A stretch of DNA of 64,000 bases from Luteimonas cucumeris (GTDB lineage Bacteria > Pseudomonadota > Gammaproteobacteria > Xanthomonadales > Xanthomonadaceae): contig NZ_VLKN01000004.1 in the NCBI RefSeq assembly GCF_007830035.1, positions 400,900 to 464,899 on the forward strand. Reading direction: 5' to 3'. Of this stretch, positions 8,777 to 18,361 are shown piece after piece; within the stretch, counting starts at the first letter, position 1; each line of letters starts with the position of its first letter. A model generated the notes under the pieces. That model was not told where the DNA came from. It searched no databases and saw only the letters and a list, made by a program, of their open reading frames with translations. Both the position numbers and the translations under genes were made by a program.

Positions 8777-9409
8777 CTACGAACACCCCTCCACATAATC
8801 CACCTGCGGCGGCACGCCGACATGCCAGGCGGTGACCTTGCCCGCGGCGTCGACCTCGAACACGATCGCGCTGGCGCCATCGGTCGATTTGATGCGCAGG
8901 TTGTGGCCTCCTTCGACGTACTTGTGCGGCCGCTGCTCTACACGTCCGGCATAGGCCGCCTCGATGTCGTCGGCCGTCATGCCCACCTGGCCGCCGCCGG
9001 GCGCGACATCGGCTGCGCTCTCCACGTCGTAACGAACGAACCTGCCATCCGCGAACATCAATGCCGGCCAGCCCAGGCCGTCGGCCTGCTTCGGGCGCAG
9101 GTAATAACAGGCGCTGTCGGCGCCCGGTATACCGGCCAGTTCGCCTTCCCAGGCCTGCTTGACCGCGTCGGCGTCCATGCCGAAACGTGCCTGGCCGTAG
9201 CCCTGGTAAGTCGCGGCCGTCGGGCCAGGCGCTGTCGTGGCCGGCGGCTCGCCGACCGGTGCGGTCGCAGGCGGCACGTCTTCCACCGGTTGATCGAGCG
9301 GTTCTGCCTGCGGCGGGGTGGTCGCGGCATCCTGAGGCGCTGCGCGTTCGGCGGTGCAGGCCGACAGCGCGAATGCCAGCAGGGCAAGCACGGGAATCGA
9401 TGGTTGCAT
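8777..9409 (-). CDS. Uncharacterised lipoprotein
   Basis: The 210-residue product begins with a lipoprotein signal: a hydrophobic stretch ending in LSAC (Cys at about residue 18), so it should be lipid-anchored and periplasm-facing. A Pro/Ala/Thr-rich linker (about 20-65) precedes a folded domain of about 145 residues with GYGQARFGMDADAV and GMTADDIEAAYAGRVE, two similar helical segments, plus VEGGHNLRI. The ATG at 9409 is chosen because it places the signal peptide at the N-terminus; an upstream in-frame start would bury it. Function unknown. Confidence 0.8.
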   Translation of the reverse strand: MQPSIPVLALLAFALSACTAERAAPQDAATTPPQAEPLDQPVEDVPPATAPVGEPPATTAPGPTAATYQGYGQARFGMDADAVKQAWEGELAGIPGADSACYYLRPKQADGLGWPALMFADGRFVRYDVESAADVAPGGGQVGMTADDIEAAYAGRVEQRPHKYVEGGHNLRIKSTDGASAIVFEVDAAGKVTAWHVGVPPQVDYVEGCS

Positions 9410-9548
9410 GCGATGTGCTCCGACGGAAAGACGCCAGCCTAGGCCCAGGGCGTGAACGCATAGCGAACAGGCCGTCGTTCGCATCTCGCTGTCATGATCG
9501 TTTCATGCGTGGCATCCAGCATGGCGGGCCACCGCCGAGCCCGCGCCC

Positions 9549-10100
9549 ATGCGCCCGCAGAAGACCGAAAAAGCGCGCAGTGCGCTGCGCGATCGCCCCG
9601 CCGAAGTCAGCGTGCTGGAACGCCGTGTGCTGATCCTCTGCGATGGCCTGCGCAGCCTGGATGAGGTCGCGGACCTGCTCGGCGCGCAGGCGCGCGTGGC
9701 GTCGGAACGCCTGCTCCAGGACGGCTACCTGGCCGGCATCCCGGCGCCGACGTCGCAGGCGCCGGTCGCCATCGCAGCGATCGAGCGCGAGCAGGATCCT
9801 GCGATGCCGGCGTCGAGCCGGCGTTCCATCGCTGCCGCCAAGATGTACGTGATCGACATGCTGCAGCTGCAACGCGGTGCCGAAGCGACCGCCATCGCAA
9901 TCTCGCTGCGTACCAGCCGCGATCCGGAAGAACTCGCCGCGCACGTGCTGCTGGCCTTGCGCCACATCCACGCGGCGACCAGCCCCAGTTACAGCCGTCG
10001 CGTCGCCGCGCGCCTGGCCGAGATCATGCCGGAGCAATACCTGGCCGAACTTGGCGTATTCCACGATGCCCTGTTCGCGGACGAAGCAATGCCCGCCTGA
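9549..10100 (+). CDS. Uncharacterised protein with winged-helix-like N-terminus
   Basis: This 183-residue cytoplasmic protein has no signal or membrane segment. Residues about 20-65 (VLILCDGLRSLDEVADLLGA...LLQDGYLA) have the helix-turn-helix-wing pattern seen in small regulatory domains that sense a cut-off of identical residues. A short linker follows, then a helical C-terminal domain with KMYVIDMLQLQRG and LALRHIHAAT. I do not recognise a named family; similar proteins exist in Xanthomonas relatives, from memory. It converges on hmgA with only 6 bp between the stop codons. Confidence 0.65.
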   Translation: MRPQKTEKARSALRDRPAEVSVLERRVLILCDGLRSLDEVADLLGAQARVASERLLQDGYLAGIPAPTSQAPVAIAAIEREQDPAMPASSRRSIAAAKMYVIDMLQLQRGAEATAIAISLRTSRDPEELAAHVLLALRHIHAATSPSYSRRVAARLAEIMPEQYLAELGVFHDALFADEAMPA

Positions 10101-10106
10101 CCGTCC

Positions 10107-11402
10107 TCAACCCTGCGGCGAGAAGTTCCTGCGCAGGCCCGCCCAGCACTGCTGGTAATCGCGCTGGCGGTGTGCCGCATCCAGCGCCTGCCGCGTCGGT
10201 GCGATCACCGCGCGCGTCTCGAACATGAAGGCCATCGTGTCGGCGATCACGTCGGGCTTGGACAAGTCCGCATTCGAAGCCTTGTCGAAGGTGGCTGCAT
10301 CAGGGCCGTGTCCGCTCATGCAGTTGTGCAGGCTGGCGCCACCGGGGGCGAAGCCTTCGGCCTTGGCGTCGTAGGCGCCATGCACCAGGCCCATGAATTC
10401 GCTGGCGACATTGCGGTGGAACCACGGCGGCCGGAACGTGTGCTGCGCCACCAGCCAGCGCGGCGGGAAGATCACGAAATCCAGGTTGGCCGTGCCGCGC
10501 GTGTCGCTGGGCGAGGTCAGCACGGTGAAGATGCTCGGATCGGGATGATCGAAACTGATCGATCCGATCGCGTTGAAACGACGCAGGTCGTACTTGTACG
10601 GCGCGTAGTTGCCGTGCCAGCCGACCACGTCCAATGGCGAATGCCCGATCGGCGCGCGCCACAGATGCCCCTGGAACTTGGCGATCAGTTCGAAATCGCC
10701 GTCGAGGTCCTCGTAGGCCGCATTCGGCGCCAGGAAATCACGCGGATTGGCCAGGCCATTCGCGCCGATCGGGCCGAGGTCCGGCAGGCGCAGCATCGCC
10801 CCGAAGTTCTCGCAGACATAGCCGCGCGCCGCGCCGTCCGGCAGTTCGACACGGAAACGGATGCCGCGCGGGATCACCGCGATCTCCTGCGGCGCCACGT
10901 CCAGCACGCCGAGTTCTGTCGCGATCCGCAGCGCGCCGTGCTGCGGCACGATCAGCAGTTCGCCGTCGGCGTCGCAGAAATAGCGGCCTTCCATCGACCG
11001 GTTGGCGGCGTACAGGTGGATGCCGACGCCATGCTGCGCGGCGGCACTGCCGTTGCCGGCCATGGTGAACAGGCCGCCGATGAAATCGGTCGGCGCCTCC
11101 GGCAGCGGCAACGGATTCCAGCGCAGCTGGTCCGGCGTCACCGGCTCGTGTCCGAACGAGTTGTTGAAGTGCAGCTGTTGGAATGGCTCGAACGTGCCGT
11201 GCATCGCCGCCGGGCGGATGCGATACAGCCAGCTGCGTCGGTTCTCGCCGCGCGGCGCGGTGAACGCGGTGCCGGACAGCTGCTCCGCGTACAGGCCATG
11301 CGCGACCTTCTGCGGCGAATTCTGGCCGTCGGGCAGCGTGCCGGGCACGGCTTCGGTCGCGAACTCGTTGCCGAAGCCGGATTGGTAGCCGTTCGATTTC
11401 AT
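10107..11402 (-). CDS. hmgA: Homogentisate 1,2-dioxygenase
   Basis: This enzyme opens the ring of homogentisate to maleylacetoacetate with Fe2+ and O2, the committed step of tyrosine/phenylalanine breakdown. The 431 residues match the family length. Iron ligands are visible as His329 (FRPPWFHR), Glu335 (VASEF) and His365 (SGHGPD), with the same +6 and +30 spacing as His335/Glu341/His371 in the human enzyme. The ATG at 11402 gives the conserved [11 protein letters not shown] start. It lies 86 bp downstream of hppD on the same strand, so the two probably form one operon. Genes for the following isomerase and hydrolase are absent. Confidence 0.96.
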   Translation of the reverse strand: MKSNGYQSGFGNEFATEAVPGTLPDGQNSPQKVAHGLYAEQLSGTAFTAPRGENRRSWLYRIRPAAMHGTFEPFQQLHFNNSFGHEPVTPDQLRWNPLPLPEAPTDFIGGLFTMAGNGSAAAQHGVGIHLYAANRSMEGRYFCDADGELLIVPQHGALRIATELGVLDVAPQEIAVIPRGIRFRVELPDGAARGYVCENFGAMLRLPDLGPIGANGLANPRDFLAPNAAYEDLDGDFELIAKFQGHLWRAPIGHSPLDVVGWHGNYAPYKYDLRRFNAIGSISFDHPDPSIFTVLTSPSDTRGTANLDFVIFPPRWLVAQHTFRPPWFHRNVASEFMGLVHGAYDAKAEGFAPGGASLHNCMSGHGPDAATFDKASNADLSKPDVIADTMAFMFETRAVIAPTRQALDAAHRQRDYQQCWAGLRRNFSPQG

Positions 11403-11488
11403 GTCGAATCCGTGAGTGGGCTCATACCACCGATCATTGCATCTGACGGTCAGGGATGGCGGGCCTGGGCCCGCCCTACGCACTCCGC

Positions 11489-12601
11489 CTACAGCACGCC
11501 GCGCTTGATCTGGTCGCGTTCGATGCTTTCGAACAGAGCCTGGAAGTTGCCTTCGCCGAAACCTTCGTTGCCCTTGCGCTGGATGATCTCGAAGAAGATC
11601 GGGCCGATCGCGTTCTGGGTGAAGATCTGCAGCAGCTTGCGCTGGTGCGTTTCCGGATCGGCGTCGATCAGGATCTTGTTGCGCGCCAGGCGCGGCACGT
11701 CCTCGCCGTGGTTGGGCACGCGCTGGTCGATCACGTCGAAATAGGTGTCCGGCGTGTCGAGGAACTCGACGCCCTGGTCGCGCATCGCTTCCACCGTTGC
11801 GTAGATGTCGTCGGTAAAGCAGGCGATGTGCTGGATGCCCTCGCCCTTGTAGGCGTCGAGGTATTCGTTGATCTGCGACTTCGGGTCGTTCGACTCGTTG
11901 AGCGGGATGCGGACGATGCCGTCCGGCGCGGTCATCGCCTTGGACACCAGCCCGGTCTTGGCGCCCTTGATGTCGAAGTAGCGGATCTCGCGGAAGTTGA
12001 ACAGCCGCTCGTAATAATCCGACCACTTCTGCATGTTGCCGAAGTAGAGGTTGTGGGTCAGGTGGTCGATGAAGGTCAGCCCGAACCCGCGCGGATTCTG
12101 ATCGGCACCCTGCACCGGCAGGTAGTCGTCGTACATGCTGCCCTTGTCGCCATAGCGGTCGACCAGGTACAGCATGCAGTCACCGATGCCCTTCACCACC
12201 GGCGCATCGACGGCGCGGCTGTCGGGCTTGTGGTCGATCGCCTCGCCGCCGTTGCCCAGCACGGTCTTCAGCACTTCCTGGCCGGGCTTCCTGAAGCGGA
12301 TCGCGAAGCCGCAGGCGCAGGGGCCGTGTGCCTTGGCGAAATCCGCCGCGAACGAATCCGGATCCTCGTTGACCAGGAAGTTCACGCCGCCCTGGCGGTA
12401 CAGGGTGATCGGCCGCGACTTGTGATGCATGACCGCGATGAAGCCCATCTTGCGGAAGTAGTCGTGCAGCAGTTCACCCTGGCCCTGCGGCGCGGCGAAT
12501 TCGACGAACTCGAAACCGTCGATGCCCATCGGGTTCTCGAAGGTGGTGACCTGCATGCCGAGGTTGAGCGGGGCGGCGGCGGATTGCGGTTGCGCGTTCA
12601 T
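11489..12601 (-). CDS. hppD: 4-hydroxyphenylpyruvate dioxygenase
   Basis: This Fe2+ enzyme converts 4-hydroxyphenylpyruvate to homogentisate, the substrate of the adjacent hmgA. The 370 residues form two vicinal-oxygen-chelate domains. Iron ligands are visible in the C-terminal domain: His180 (TFIDHLTHN), His258 (GIQHIACFT) and Glu338 (GPIFFEII). The start at 12601 has a good AGGAGA ribosome site seven bases upstream; an upstream in-frame start would overlap the divergent promoter. It is divergent to a MarR regulator with a palindrome between them. Confidence 0.96.
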   Translation of the reverse strand: MNAQPQSAAAPLNLGMQVTTFENPMGIDGFEFVEFAAPQGQGELLHDYFRKMGFIAVMHHKSRPITLYRQGGVNFLVNEDPDSFAADFAKAHGPCACGFAIRFRKPGQEVLKTVLGNGGEAIDHKPDSRAVDAPVVKGIGDCMLYLVDRYGDKGSMYDDYLPVQGADQNPRGFGLTFIDHLTHNLYFGNMQKWSDYYERLFNFREIRYFDIKGAKTGLVSKAMTAPDGIVRIPLNESNDPKSQINEYLDAYKGEGIQHIACFTDDIYATVEAMRDQGVEFLDTPDTYFDVIDQRVPNHGEDVPRLARNKILIDADPETHQRKLLQIFTQNAIGPIFFEIIQRKGNEGFGEGNFQALFESIERDQIKRGVL

Positions 12602-12653
12602 GGGGTCTCCTGCGTGTTGCGGCGCGGCTTGCCAGTACGATGCGAACGTTATA

Positions 12654-12667
12654 GTTTCATATGAAAC
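12654..12667. promoter_or_regulatory. 14-bp perfect palindrome, likely MarR operator
   Basis: GTTTCATATGAAAC is a perfect inverted repeat in the hppD/marR gap. MarR dimers typically bind such AT-rich palindromes near their own start and that of divergent catabolic genes. It contains an ATG (12661) that would be the longest marR start, which argues for a later start codon. Binding is inferred. Confidence 0.65.
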
Positions 12668-12690
12668 CATTTGCAAGGCGCAGTGCAACA

Positions 12691-13212
12691 ATGCCGGCCA
12701 TGCCTGCCTCGAACTCACATCCCGGAAACGCCTCGTCGCCGCACGCGACCGAACCGCACGCGGTGCTGGAGCTGGAAAGCTTCCTGCCCTATCGCCTGTC
12801 GGTCCTGTCGAACCGGGTCAGCGGCATGATCGCCCGCATCTACACCGAGCGCTTCGCGCTGGGCGTCACCGAATGGCGGGTGATGGCGGTGCTCGGGCGC
12901 TATCCGGACCTGTCGGCCAACGAGGTCGCGCAGCGCACCGCGATGGACAAGGTCGCCGTCAGCCGCGCGGTCGCGCGCCTGATCGAGGCCGGACGCCTGC
13001 AGCGCGACACCCACGATGACGACCGTCGCCGCTCGGTGCTGCGCCTGTCCGAGTCCGGTTACCGGATCTACGACGAAGTCGCGCCGCTGGCGCTGGAATT
13101 CGAGCGCCGCCTGCTCGGCGACCTCAGCGAGGCCGAACGCAAGCTGCTGTTCCGCCTGATCGATCGGCTGGACGAACTGGAATTCCGCGTCGAGGCGGAA
13201 ACGGCTGGCTGA
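12691..13212 (+). CDS. MarR-family transcriptional regulator (tyrosine catabolism)
   Basis: The product is a winged-helix MarR protein of about 173 residues. The recognition region reads LSANEVAQRTAMDKVAVSRAVARL, and the wing has RDTHDDDRRRSVLRLSE, the hallmark D-R-R-pattern of the family. By context it should control hppD-hmgA, sensing homogentisate or a related aromatic acid. The ATG at 12691 (or 12700) is preferred over 12661, because 12661 lies inside the putative operator. Function as a repressor is inferred from family and position. Confidence 0.85.
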   Translation: MPAMPASNSHPGNASSPHATEPHAVLELESFLPYRLSVLSNRVSGMIARIYTERFALGVTEWRVMAVLGRYPDLSANEVAQRTAMDKVAVSRAVARLIEAGRLQRDTHDDDRRRSVLRLSESGYRIYDEVAPLALEFERRLLGDLSEAERKLLFRLIDRLDELEFRVEAETAG

Positions 13213-13220
13213 ATCCCAAG

Positions 13221-13303
13221 ACTGTCATCGAGCATCGCGAGGGATCTGCTTGTTCGCTCGCGAGGGGATCGACAGCAGATCCCTCACTGCGTTCGGGATG
13301 ACG
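13221..13303. repeat. Imperfect palindromic intergenic element, copy 2
   Basis: Left arm CTGTCATC...GCGAGGGATCTGCTT and right arm CAGATCCCTCACTGCG then TTCGGGATGAC are inverted copies that would fold into a long hairpin between the convergent marR and peptide-transporter genes. It may end transcription from both sides. Confidence 0.8.
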
Positions 13304-13346
13304 ATCCGGCAAAGCCGCGCCGGCGGAGCCGGCGCGGGCCGGATCG

Positions 13347-14876
13347 TCACTTCACGCCGTGCATCAGCTTCTGGATCAGCGGCGCGATCAGGAACAGCAG
13401 CACGCCCGCGCCGAGCAGCGCCCAGAAGCCGAAGGTATAGCCGCTCAGCGCCGAGTCCGTGGTCATGCCGGTCTCGCCGCTGACGATGCCGGCAAAGATG
13501 CCCGACAGGTTGTTGCCGATGCCGGTCGACAGGAACCAGCCGCCCATGCCGAAACCGACCAGGCGCATCGGCGCCAGCTTGGTCACCATCGACAGGCCGA
13601 TCGGCGACAGGCACAACTCGCCGACCGACTGGATCACGTAGACCATGAACAAGGTCCAGAACGGGATCTTGCCGGCGTCGCTGACCAGGCTCGACAACGC
13701 GAACATCAGCAGCAGGAACGCCAGGCCATTGAAGATCAGGCCCAGACCGAACTTGCGCGGGATCGAAGGCTCGATGTTGCGCCGTCCCATCCAGACCCAG
13801 ATCACCGCCACGATCGGCGCCAGCGCGATGATCGCGATCGAATTCACCGACTGGAACCAGGCATTGGGGAAGATGAAGCCGCCTGCGGCGCCGAGGTCGC
13901 GGTCGACGATCTTGTCGGCCAGGAAGGTGAAGGAACTGCCGGCCTGTTCGAAGAACATCCAGAACAGCACGTTGAACGCGAAGATGATCAGCATCGCGAT
14001 CACCTTGTCGCGCTGGACCTTGCCTTCGCGGATGCCTTCCACCATCAGCATCAGGCATAGCGCAATGAACATCACCAGCAGCACCCAGGCCAGCGCGGTG
14101 GCGCCGAGCTTGGCGAGCAGGAAATACACCAGCGGGATCGCGACGATCGCGCCGACCATCACGTACATCACCCTTGCGGAACTGGTGCCTCCCTGCGGCG
14201 GCAGGCCGATGCCCTTCAGTTCGCTGCGACCGAACCAGAACCAGACCAGGCTGATCAGCATGCCGATGCCCGACGCGATGAACACGTACTTGTATTCGGG
14301 CATCAGTTCGGTGCCGAACACGCGGTTGGCGAGGATGCCGGTCAGGATCGGCGCAAGGAAGGCGCCGGAGTTGATGCCCATGTAGAAGATGGTGAAGCCG
14401 GCATCGCGACGGCCGTCGGCCACGCCATACAGCTTGCCGACCATCGTGGAGATGTTGGGCTTGAACAGGCCGTTGCCGACGATGATCGTGGCCAGACCGA
14501 ACTCGAAGATGCGCGGATCGGGCACCGCGATCATGAACAGGCCGGCGGACATGATCGCCGCGCCCAGCAGGATCGATCGCTGGTAACCGAGCACGCGGTC
14601 GGCGATGTAGCCACCGAAGATCGCGGCCGCATAGACCAGCGCCAGGTAGGCGCCATAGGTGCGGTTGGCCGGCGCCTCGCCGCTGGCGTCGCCGCCATGG
14701 AACTGCGCCACGATGTACAGCACCAGCGCCCAGCGGATGCCGTAGAACGCGAAGCGTTCCCAGAATTCGGTCATGAACAGCATCCACAGCGGACGCGGGT
14801 GGCCCATCACCTGGGCGAATTCCGGTGGCTGCGACGGGATGGATTCTGGTTTAGGCGTGATGCTGTCGACGCTCAT
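13347..14876 (-). CDS. POT/PTR2-family proton-coupled peptide transporter
   Basis: This 509-residue MFS protein imports di- and tripeptides with protons. The first helix carries the ExxER motif (TEFWERFAFYGIRW), and FKPNISTMVGKLYG and FTIFYMGINSGAF match the two PTR2 signature regions. About 14 helices are predicted. The start at 14876 precedes a short hydrophilic N-terminus. Its place between tyrosine and tryptophan catabolic genes suggests a peptide-degrading lifestyle. Confidence 0.93.
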   Translation of the reverse strand: MSVDSITPKPESIPSQPPEFAQVMGHPRPLWMLFMTEFWERFAFYGIRWALVLYIVAQFHGGDASGEAPANRTYGAYLALVYAAAIFGGYIADRVLGYQRSILLGAAIMSAGLFMIAVPDPRIFEFGLATIIVGNGLFKPNISTMVGKLYGVADGRRDAGFTIFYMGINSGAFLAPILTGILANRVFGTELMPEYKYVFIASGIGMLISLVWFWFGRSELKGIGLPPQGGTSSARVMYVMVGAIVAIPLVYFLLAKLGATALAWVLLVMFIALCLMLMVEGIREGKVQRDKVIAMLIIFAFNVLFWMFFEQAGSSFTFLADKIVDRDLGAAGGFIFPNAWFQSVNSIAIIALAPIVAVIWVWMGRRNIEPSIPRKFGLGLIFNGLAFLLLMFALSSLVSDAGKIPFWTLFMVYVIQSVGELCLSPIGLSMVTKLAPMRLVGFGMGGWFLSTGIGNNLSGIFAGIVSGETGMTTDSALSGYTFGFWALLGAGVLLFLIAPLIQKLMHGVK

Positions 14877-15054
14877 GGCGGCCCCTGTGTTCGCGGATTC
14901 CGAGCCCGCACGGAGGCACGGGACGCGCGAGCATTACCGACCGATGCCGGCCGCGTCAAACCGGATGGCTAAAATTTGGCCATGCTGCTTTGCAGCAACG
15001 TTTGCGCGCTGTGCCGCTGTGACCCGGCGCATGGCACTGGGCACGAACAGCGAT

Positions 15055-15930
15055 TCAATAGCCGGGGCGTGGGTCGGCGGCACCGATCAGGGTGCGTACT
15101 TCGAACAGCTCGGGGAAAAAGGTCAGTTCCAGTGCCTGCCGCAGGAAGCCCACCCCCGAGGAACCGCCGGTGCCGCGCTTGAAACCGATGATGCGCATCA
15201 CCGTGCGCATGTGCCGGAAGCGCCACAGCTGGAACTGGGATTCCAGGTCGACCAGGTCCTCGCACAGGTGGTAGGCCTCCCAGTGCGTGCGCGTGTCCTC
15301 GTAGATGCGCTCGAACACCGGCAGCAGGCGCGGATCGGACACATGCGGTTTCGACCAGTCGCGCTCCAGCAACTCGGCTGGAATCGCATGCCCGCGACGC
15401 GCCAGGAAACGCAACGTCTCGTCGTACAGGCTCGGCGATTCCAGCGCCTCGCGCAGCACCCGCGTGGCGGCATCGTCGTGTGCGAACACCTTCAGCATCT
15501 CGGCATTCTTGTTGCCGAGCAGGAATTCCATGGTGCGGTACTGGACGGACTGGAAGCCGGATGAAGGACCGAGCAGTTCGCGGAACTCCATGTATTCGGA
15601 GGGCGTCAGCGTCTCCAGCACTGCCCACATCTCAGTCAGCTGGCGCAGCACCTGCTTGCAGCGCGAAAATATCTTCTGGCAACGGTCCAGCCGGTCCGCG
15701 CGCAGGTGCACTACCGCCGCGCGCAACTCGTGCACCATCAGCTTGATCCACAGCTCGGCGACCTGGTGCTGGACGATGAACAGCAGTTCGTCATGATGCG
15801 GCGGATCCGTCACCGGCTGTTGTGCCGACAACAACTGGTCCAGGCGCAGGTAACCGCCATAGGTCAGCCGCCCGGACAGTTCGGTGTGGATGCCGGTTTC
15901 CAGGGGGCGCTGGTTGTCTTCGATGTTCAT
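15055..15930 (-). CDS. kynA: Tryptophan 2,3-dioxygenase
   Basis: This haem enzyme opens the indole ring of tryptophan to N-formylkynurenine, the first step of the kynurenine route. With the ATG at 15930 the protein has 291 residues, and the haem-site histidines fall at His55 (FIVQHQ) and His240 (WRFRHMRT), the numbering of the Xanthomonas enzyme; the substrate loop [15 protein letters not shown] follows. This supports the start choice. No other kynurenine genes are nearby. It is divergent from the 2-oxoacid dehydrogenase operon. Confidence 0.95.
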   Translation of the reverse strand: MNIEDNQRPLETGIHTELSGRLTYGGYLRLDQLLSAQQPVTDPPHHDELLFIVQHQVAELWIKLMVHELRAAVVHLRADRLDRCQKIFSRCKQVLRQLTEMWAVLETLTPSEYMEFRELLGPSSGFQSVQYRTMEFLLGNKNAEMLKVFAHDDAATRVLREALESPSLYDETLRFLARRGHAIPAELLERDWSKPHVSDPRLLPVFERIYEDTRTHWEAYHLCEDLVDLESQFQLWRFRHMRTVMRIIGFKRGTGGSSGVGFLRQALELTFFPELFEVRTLIGAADPRPGY

Positions 15931-16244
15931 GCCGGAACGGGAACCATCCTGCTGCAGTGCGGCTGCAAGGGTAACTGATTGCATTGGTGCAGGCGTCATG
16001 CGCACGTTCGCGAAAAGCAGTCGTAGCCACGAACCAACGCAGCGCCGGCGTTTGACGGCCGGGTGCGGATGCGCCATTCCAGTGCAACAAGTCACCCATA
16101 CAACGGCGTATGCGTCCCCACGTTTCATCACGGCGTTCGCGCGGGCGGCCCCGGTGCGCCGCTGCCCGCCACCCTGCCGCAACGCGCAACGGTCCTTAAC
16201 GGCGCAGCGGTTATCATGCGGGTTTCACCGCATACGAGTCCGCG
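15931..16244. other. Divergent promoter region kynA / E1 alpha
   Basis: About 310 bp separate two divergent start codons. I see no gene, tRNA or strong repeat. Promoters for both directions must lie here; TTATCAT near 16211 could be part of a -10 element for the plus-strand operon but has no well-spaced -35 partner. Confidence 0.4.
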
Positions 16245-17318
16245 ATGACCCTCGCCGCGCAATTCGAAATCGAATACCTGCAATACCTCGGTCCAGACGG
16301 CAAGCTGGTCGGCAAGCTGCCGCCGGCCGTGACCGACGCCAAGGCGTTGCTGCCGCTGTTCAAGCAGATGTTGTTCGTGCGTACCTTCGACAGCAAGTCG
16401 ATCGCGCTGCAGCGCACCGGCAAGCTCGGCACCTATGCCTCCTGCCTGGGCCATGAGGCCACGCACGTCGGCATCGGCGCATCGATGCAGCCGGAGGACG
16501 TATTCGCACCGAGCTACCGTGAGTACGGCGCGCAGTTTATGCGCGGCGTGAGGCCGCGCGAAGTGCTGATGTACTGGGGCGGCGACGAGCGCGGCAACGA
16601 TTTCGCCGGTCCGAAGAACGACTATCCGTGGTGCGTGCCGATCGCCACGCAGTGCCTGATGGCCGCCGGCGCCGCGCTGTCGTTCAAGCTGCGCAAGCAG
16701 GACCGGATCGCGGTGTCGTGCTGCGGCGACGGCGGCTCGTCGAAGACCGACTTCTACGCCGCGCTGAATTCCGCCGGCGCCTACACGCTGCCGCTGGTGC
16801 TGTGCGTGATCAATAACGGCTGGGCGATCTCGGTGCCGCGTTCGGCGCAGACCGGTGCCAAGACGCTGGCGCAGAAAGGCCTGGCCGGCGGACTGCATTG
16901 CCTGCAGGTCGACGGCAACGACCTGATCGCGGTGCTCGAAGGCATGCGCCGCGCTACCGAGCGCGCGCACAACGGCGAAGGCGGCAGCGTGATCGAGTTC
17001 ATGACGTATCGCCTGCACGACCACACTACCGCCGACGACGCGCGCCGCTACCGCGGCGAGGACGAGGTCAAGGCCGCTTGGACGCGCGAACCGATGACCC
17101 GCCTGCGCACCTTCATCACCGCCGAGAAACTGTGGGACGAGGCGCAGGAAAAGGCCTGGCTGGAAGAATGCGGCCGCCTGGTCGACATCGAGATCAACGC
17201 CTATCTGGAAACGCCCGTGCAACCGGTCGAGGCGATGTTCGACTACCTCTACGCCGATCCGCCGCCGGACCTGCTCGAGCAGCGTGCGGCCGCCATTGCA
17301 CTGGAGCAGCGCGCATGA
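16245..17318 (+). CDS. pdhA: 2-oxoacid (pyruvate-type) dehydrogenase E1 alpha subunit
   Basis: This is the thiamine-diphosphate subunit of a heterotetrameric E1. The 357 residues contain the TPP fold motif GDGGSSKTDFYAALN (Gly161) ending in INN at 189-191, plus GHEATHVGIG and YREYGAQF. It decarboxylates a 2-oxoacid and passes the acyl group to E2. The stop overlaps the E1 beta start by four bases. Family members of this branch act on pyruvate or branched-chain 2-oxoacids; the substrate cannot be settled from sequence alone. Confidence 0.9.
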   Translation: MTLAAQFEIEYLQYLGPDGKLVGKLPPAVTDAKALLPLFKQMLFVRTFDSKSIALQRTGKLGTYASCLGHEATHVGIGASMQPEDVFAPSYREYGAQFMRGVRPREVLMYWGGDERGNDFAGPKNDYPWCVPIATQCLMAAGAALSFKLRKQDRIAVSCCGDGGSSKTDFYAALNSAGAYTLPLVLCVINNGWAISVPRSAQTGAKTLAQKGLAGGLHCLQVDGNDLIAVLEGMRRATERAHNGEGGSVIEFMTYRLHDHTTADDARRYRGEDEVKAAWTREPMTRLRTFITAEKLWDEAQEKAWLEECGRLVDIEINAYLETPVQPVEAMFDYLYADPPPDLLEQRAAAIALEQRA

Positions 17319-18361
17319 GTGCCACCGCACCGATCCGGACCGCAGCGGGCAAGCCCAATGCAGCGCCCGCGGCTTCCACACCGACCGCGATCACGCTGAT
17401 CGAGGCCATCACCCAGGCACTGGCCTACGAAATGCGCAACGACGACGCCGTCGTCGTGCTGGGCGAGGACGTCGGCGTCAACGGCGGCGTGTTTCGCGCC
17501 ACCGCCGGCCTGTCGCAGACCTTCGGCACCGAACGCGTGCTCGACACGCCGCTGGACGAGACCACCATTGCCGGCCTCACGGTCGGCATGGCCTCGCAGG
17601 GCATGAAGCCGGTCGCCGAGGCGCAGTTCGACGGCTTCATGTATCCGATGGTCGACTTCATCGTCTGCCATGCCGCGCGCATGCGCTACCGCACGCGCGG
17701 CCGCCTGAGCTGTCCGATGGTGCTGCGCGTGCCGTGGGGCGGTGGCATCCGTGCGCCGGAGCACCACTCCGAAGCCAACGAGGCGATCTTCACCAACGTC
17801 CCGGGCCTGCGCGTGGTGATGCCATCGTCGCCGGCGCGCGCCTACGGCCTGTTGCTGGCCGCGATCCGCGACCCGGATCCGGTCATCTTCATGGAACCCA
17901 AGCGCATCTATCGCCAGTACAAGGAGATCGTCGCCGACGATGGCGAGGCCTTGCCGCTGGACGTGTGTTACGTGCTGCGCGACGGCAGCGATGTCACGCT
18001 GGTGACGTGGGGCGCGCAGGTCAAGGAAGCGCTGGAAGCGGCCGACAAGCTCGCCGGCGAAGGCATCAGCGCGGAAGTGATCGACGTTGCGACGCTGCGC
18101 CCACTGGATTTCGCCACGATCGCCGAATCGGTCGGCAAGACCGGACGCTGCGTGATCGTGCACGAAGCCCCGAAGACGGCGGGCTTCGGCGCGGAGATCG
18201 CCGCGCGCCTGGCCGAGGAATCGATGTACGACCTGGTCGCACCGGTGCAGCGCGTGACCGGCTACGACACGCACATCCCGCTGTTCCGTCTCGAAATGAA
18301 ATACCTGCCCAGCGTCGACAAGATCGTCGCGGCGGCGAAGCGGACGCTCGCGGCGAGCTGA
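17315..18361 (+). CDS. pdhB: 2-oxoacid dehydrogenase E1 beta subunit
   Basis: The 348-residue beta subunit has the transketolase pyrimidine-binding domain (VVVLGEDVGVNGGVF, then DTPLDETTIAGLTVGMA) and a C-terminal transketolase domain (VTWGAQVKEALEAAD, EVIDVATLRPLD). It completes the E1 active site with the alpha subunit. The first 25 residues are Ala/Pro-rich and unlike the rest. Start and stop overlap both neighbours by 4 and 1 bases. Confidence 0.92.
   Translation: MSATAPIRTAAGKPNAAPAASTPTAITLIEAITQALAYEMRNDDAVVVLGEDVGVNGGVFRATAGLSQTFGTERVLDTPLDETTIAGLTVGMASQGMKPVAEAQFDGFMYPMVDFIVCHAARMRYRTRGRLSCPMVLRVPWGGGIRAPEHHSEANEAIFTNVPGLRVVMPSSPARAYGLLLAAIRDPDPVIFMEPKRIYRQYKEIVADDGEALPLDVCYVLRDGSDVTLVTWGAQVKEALEAADKLAGEGISAEVIDVATLRPLDFATIAESVGKTGRCVIVHEAPKTAGFGAEIAARLAEESMYDLVAPVQRVTGYDTHIPLFRLEMKYLPSVDKIVAAAKRTLAAS

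Noticed and set aside
10170..12664. Long plus-strand open frames antisense to hmgA and hppD
   Set aside because: They have a low-complexity composition with no motif, while the minus-strand genes carry all iron ligands.
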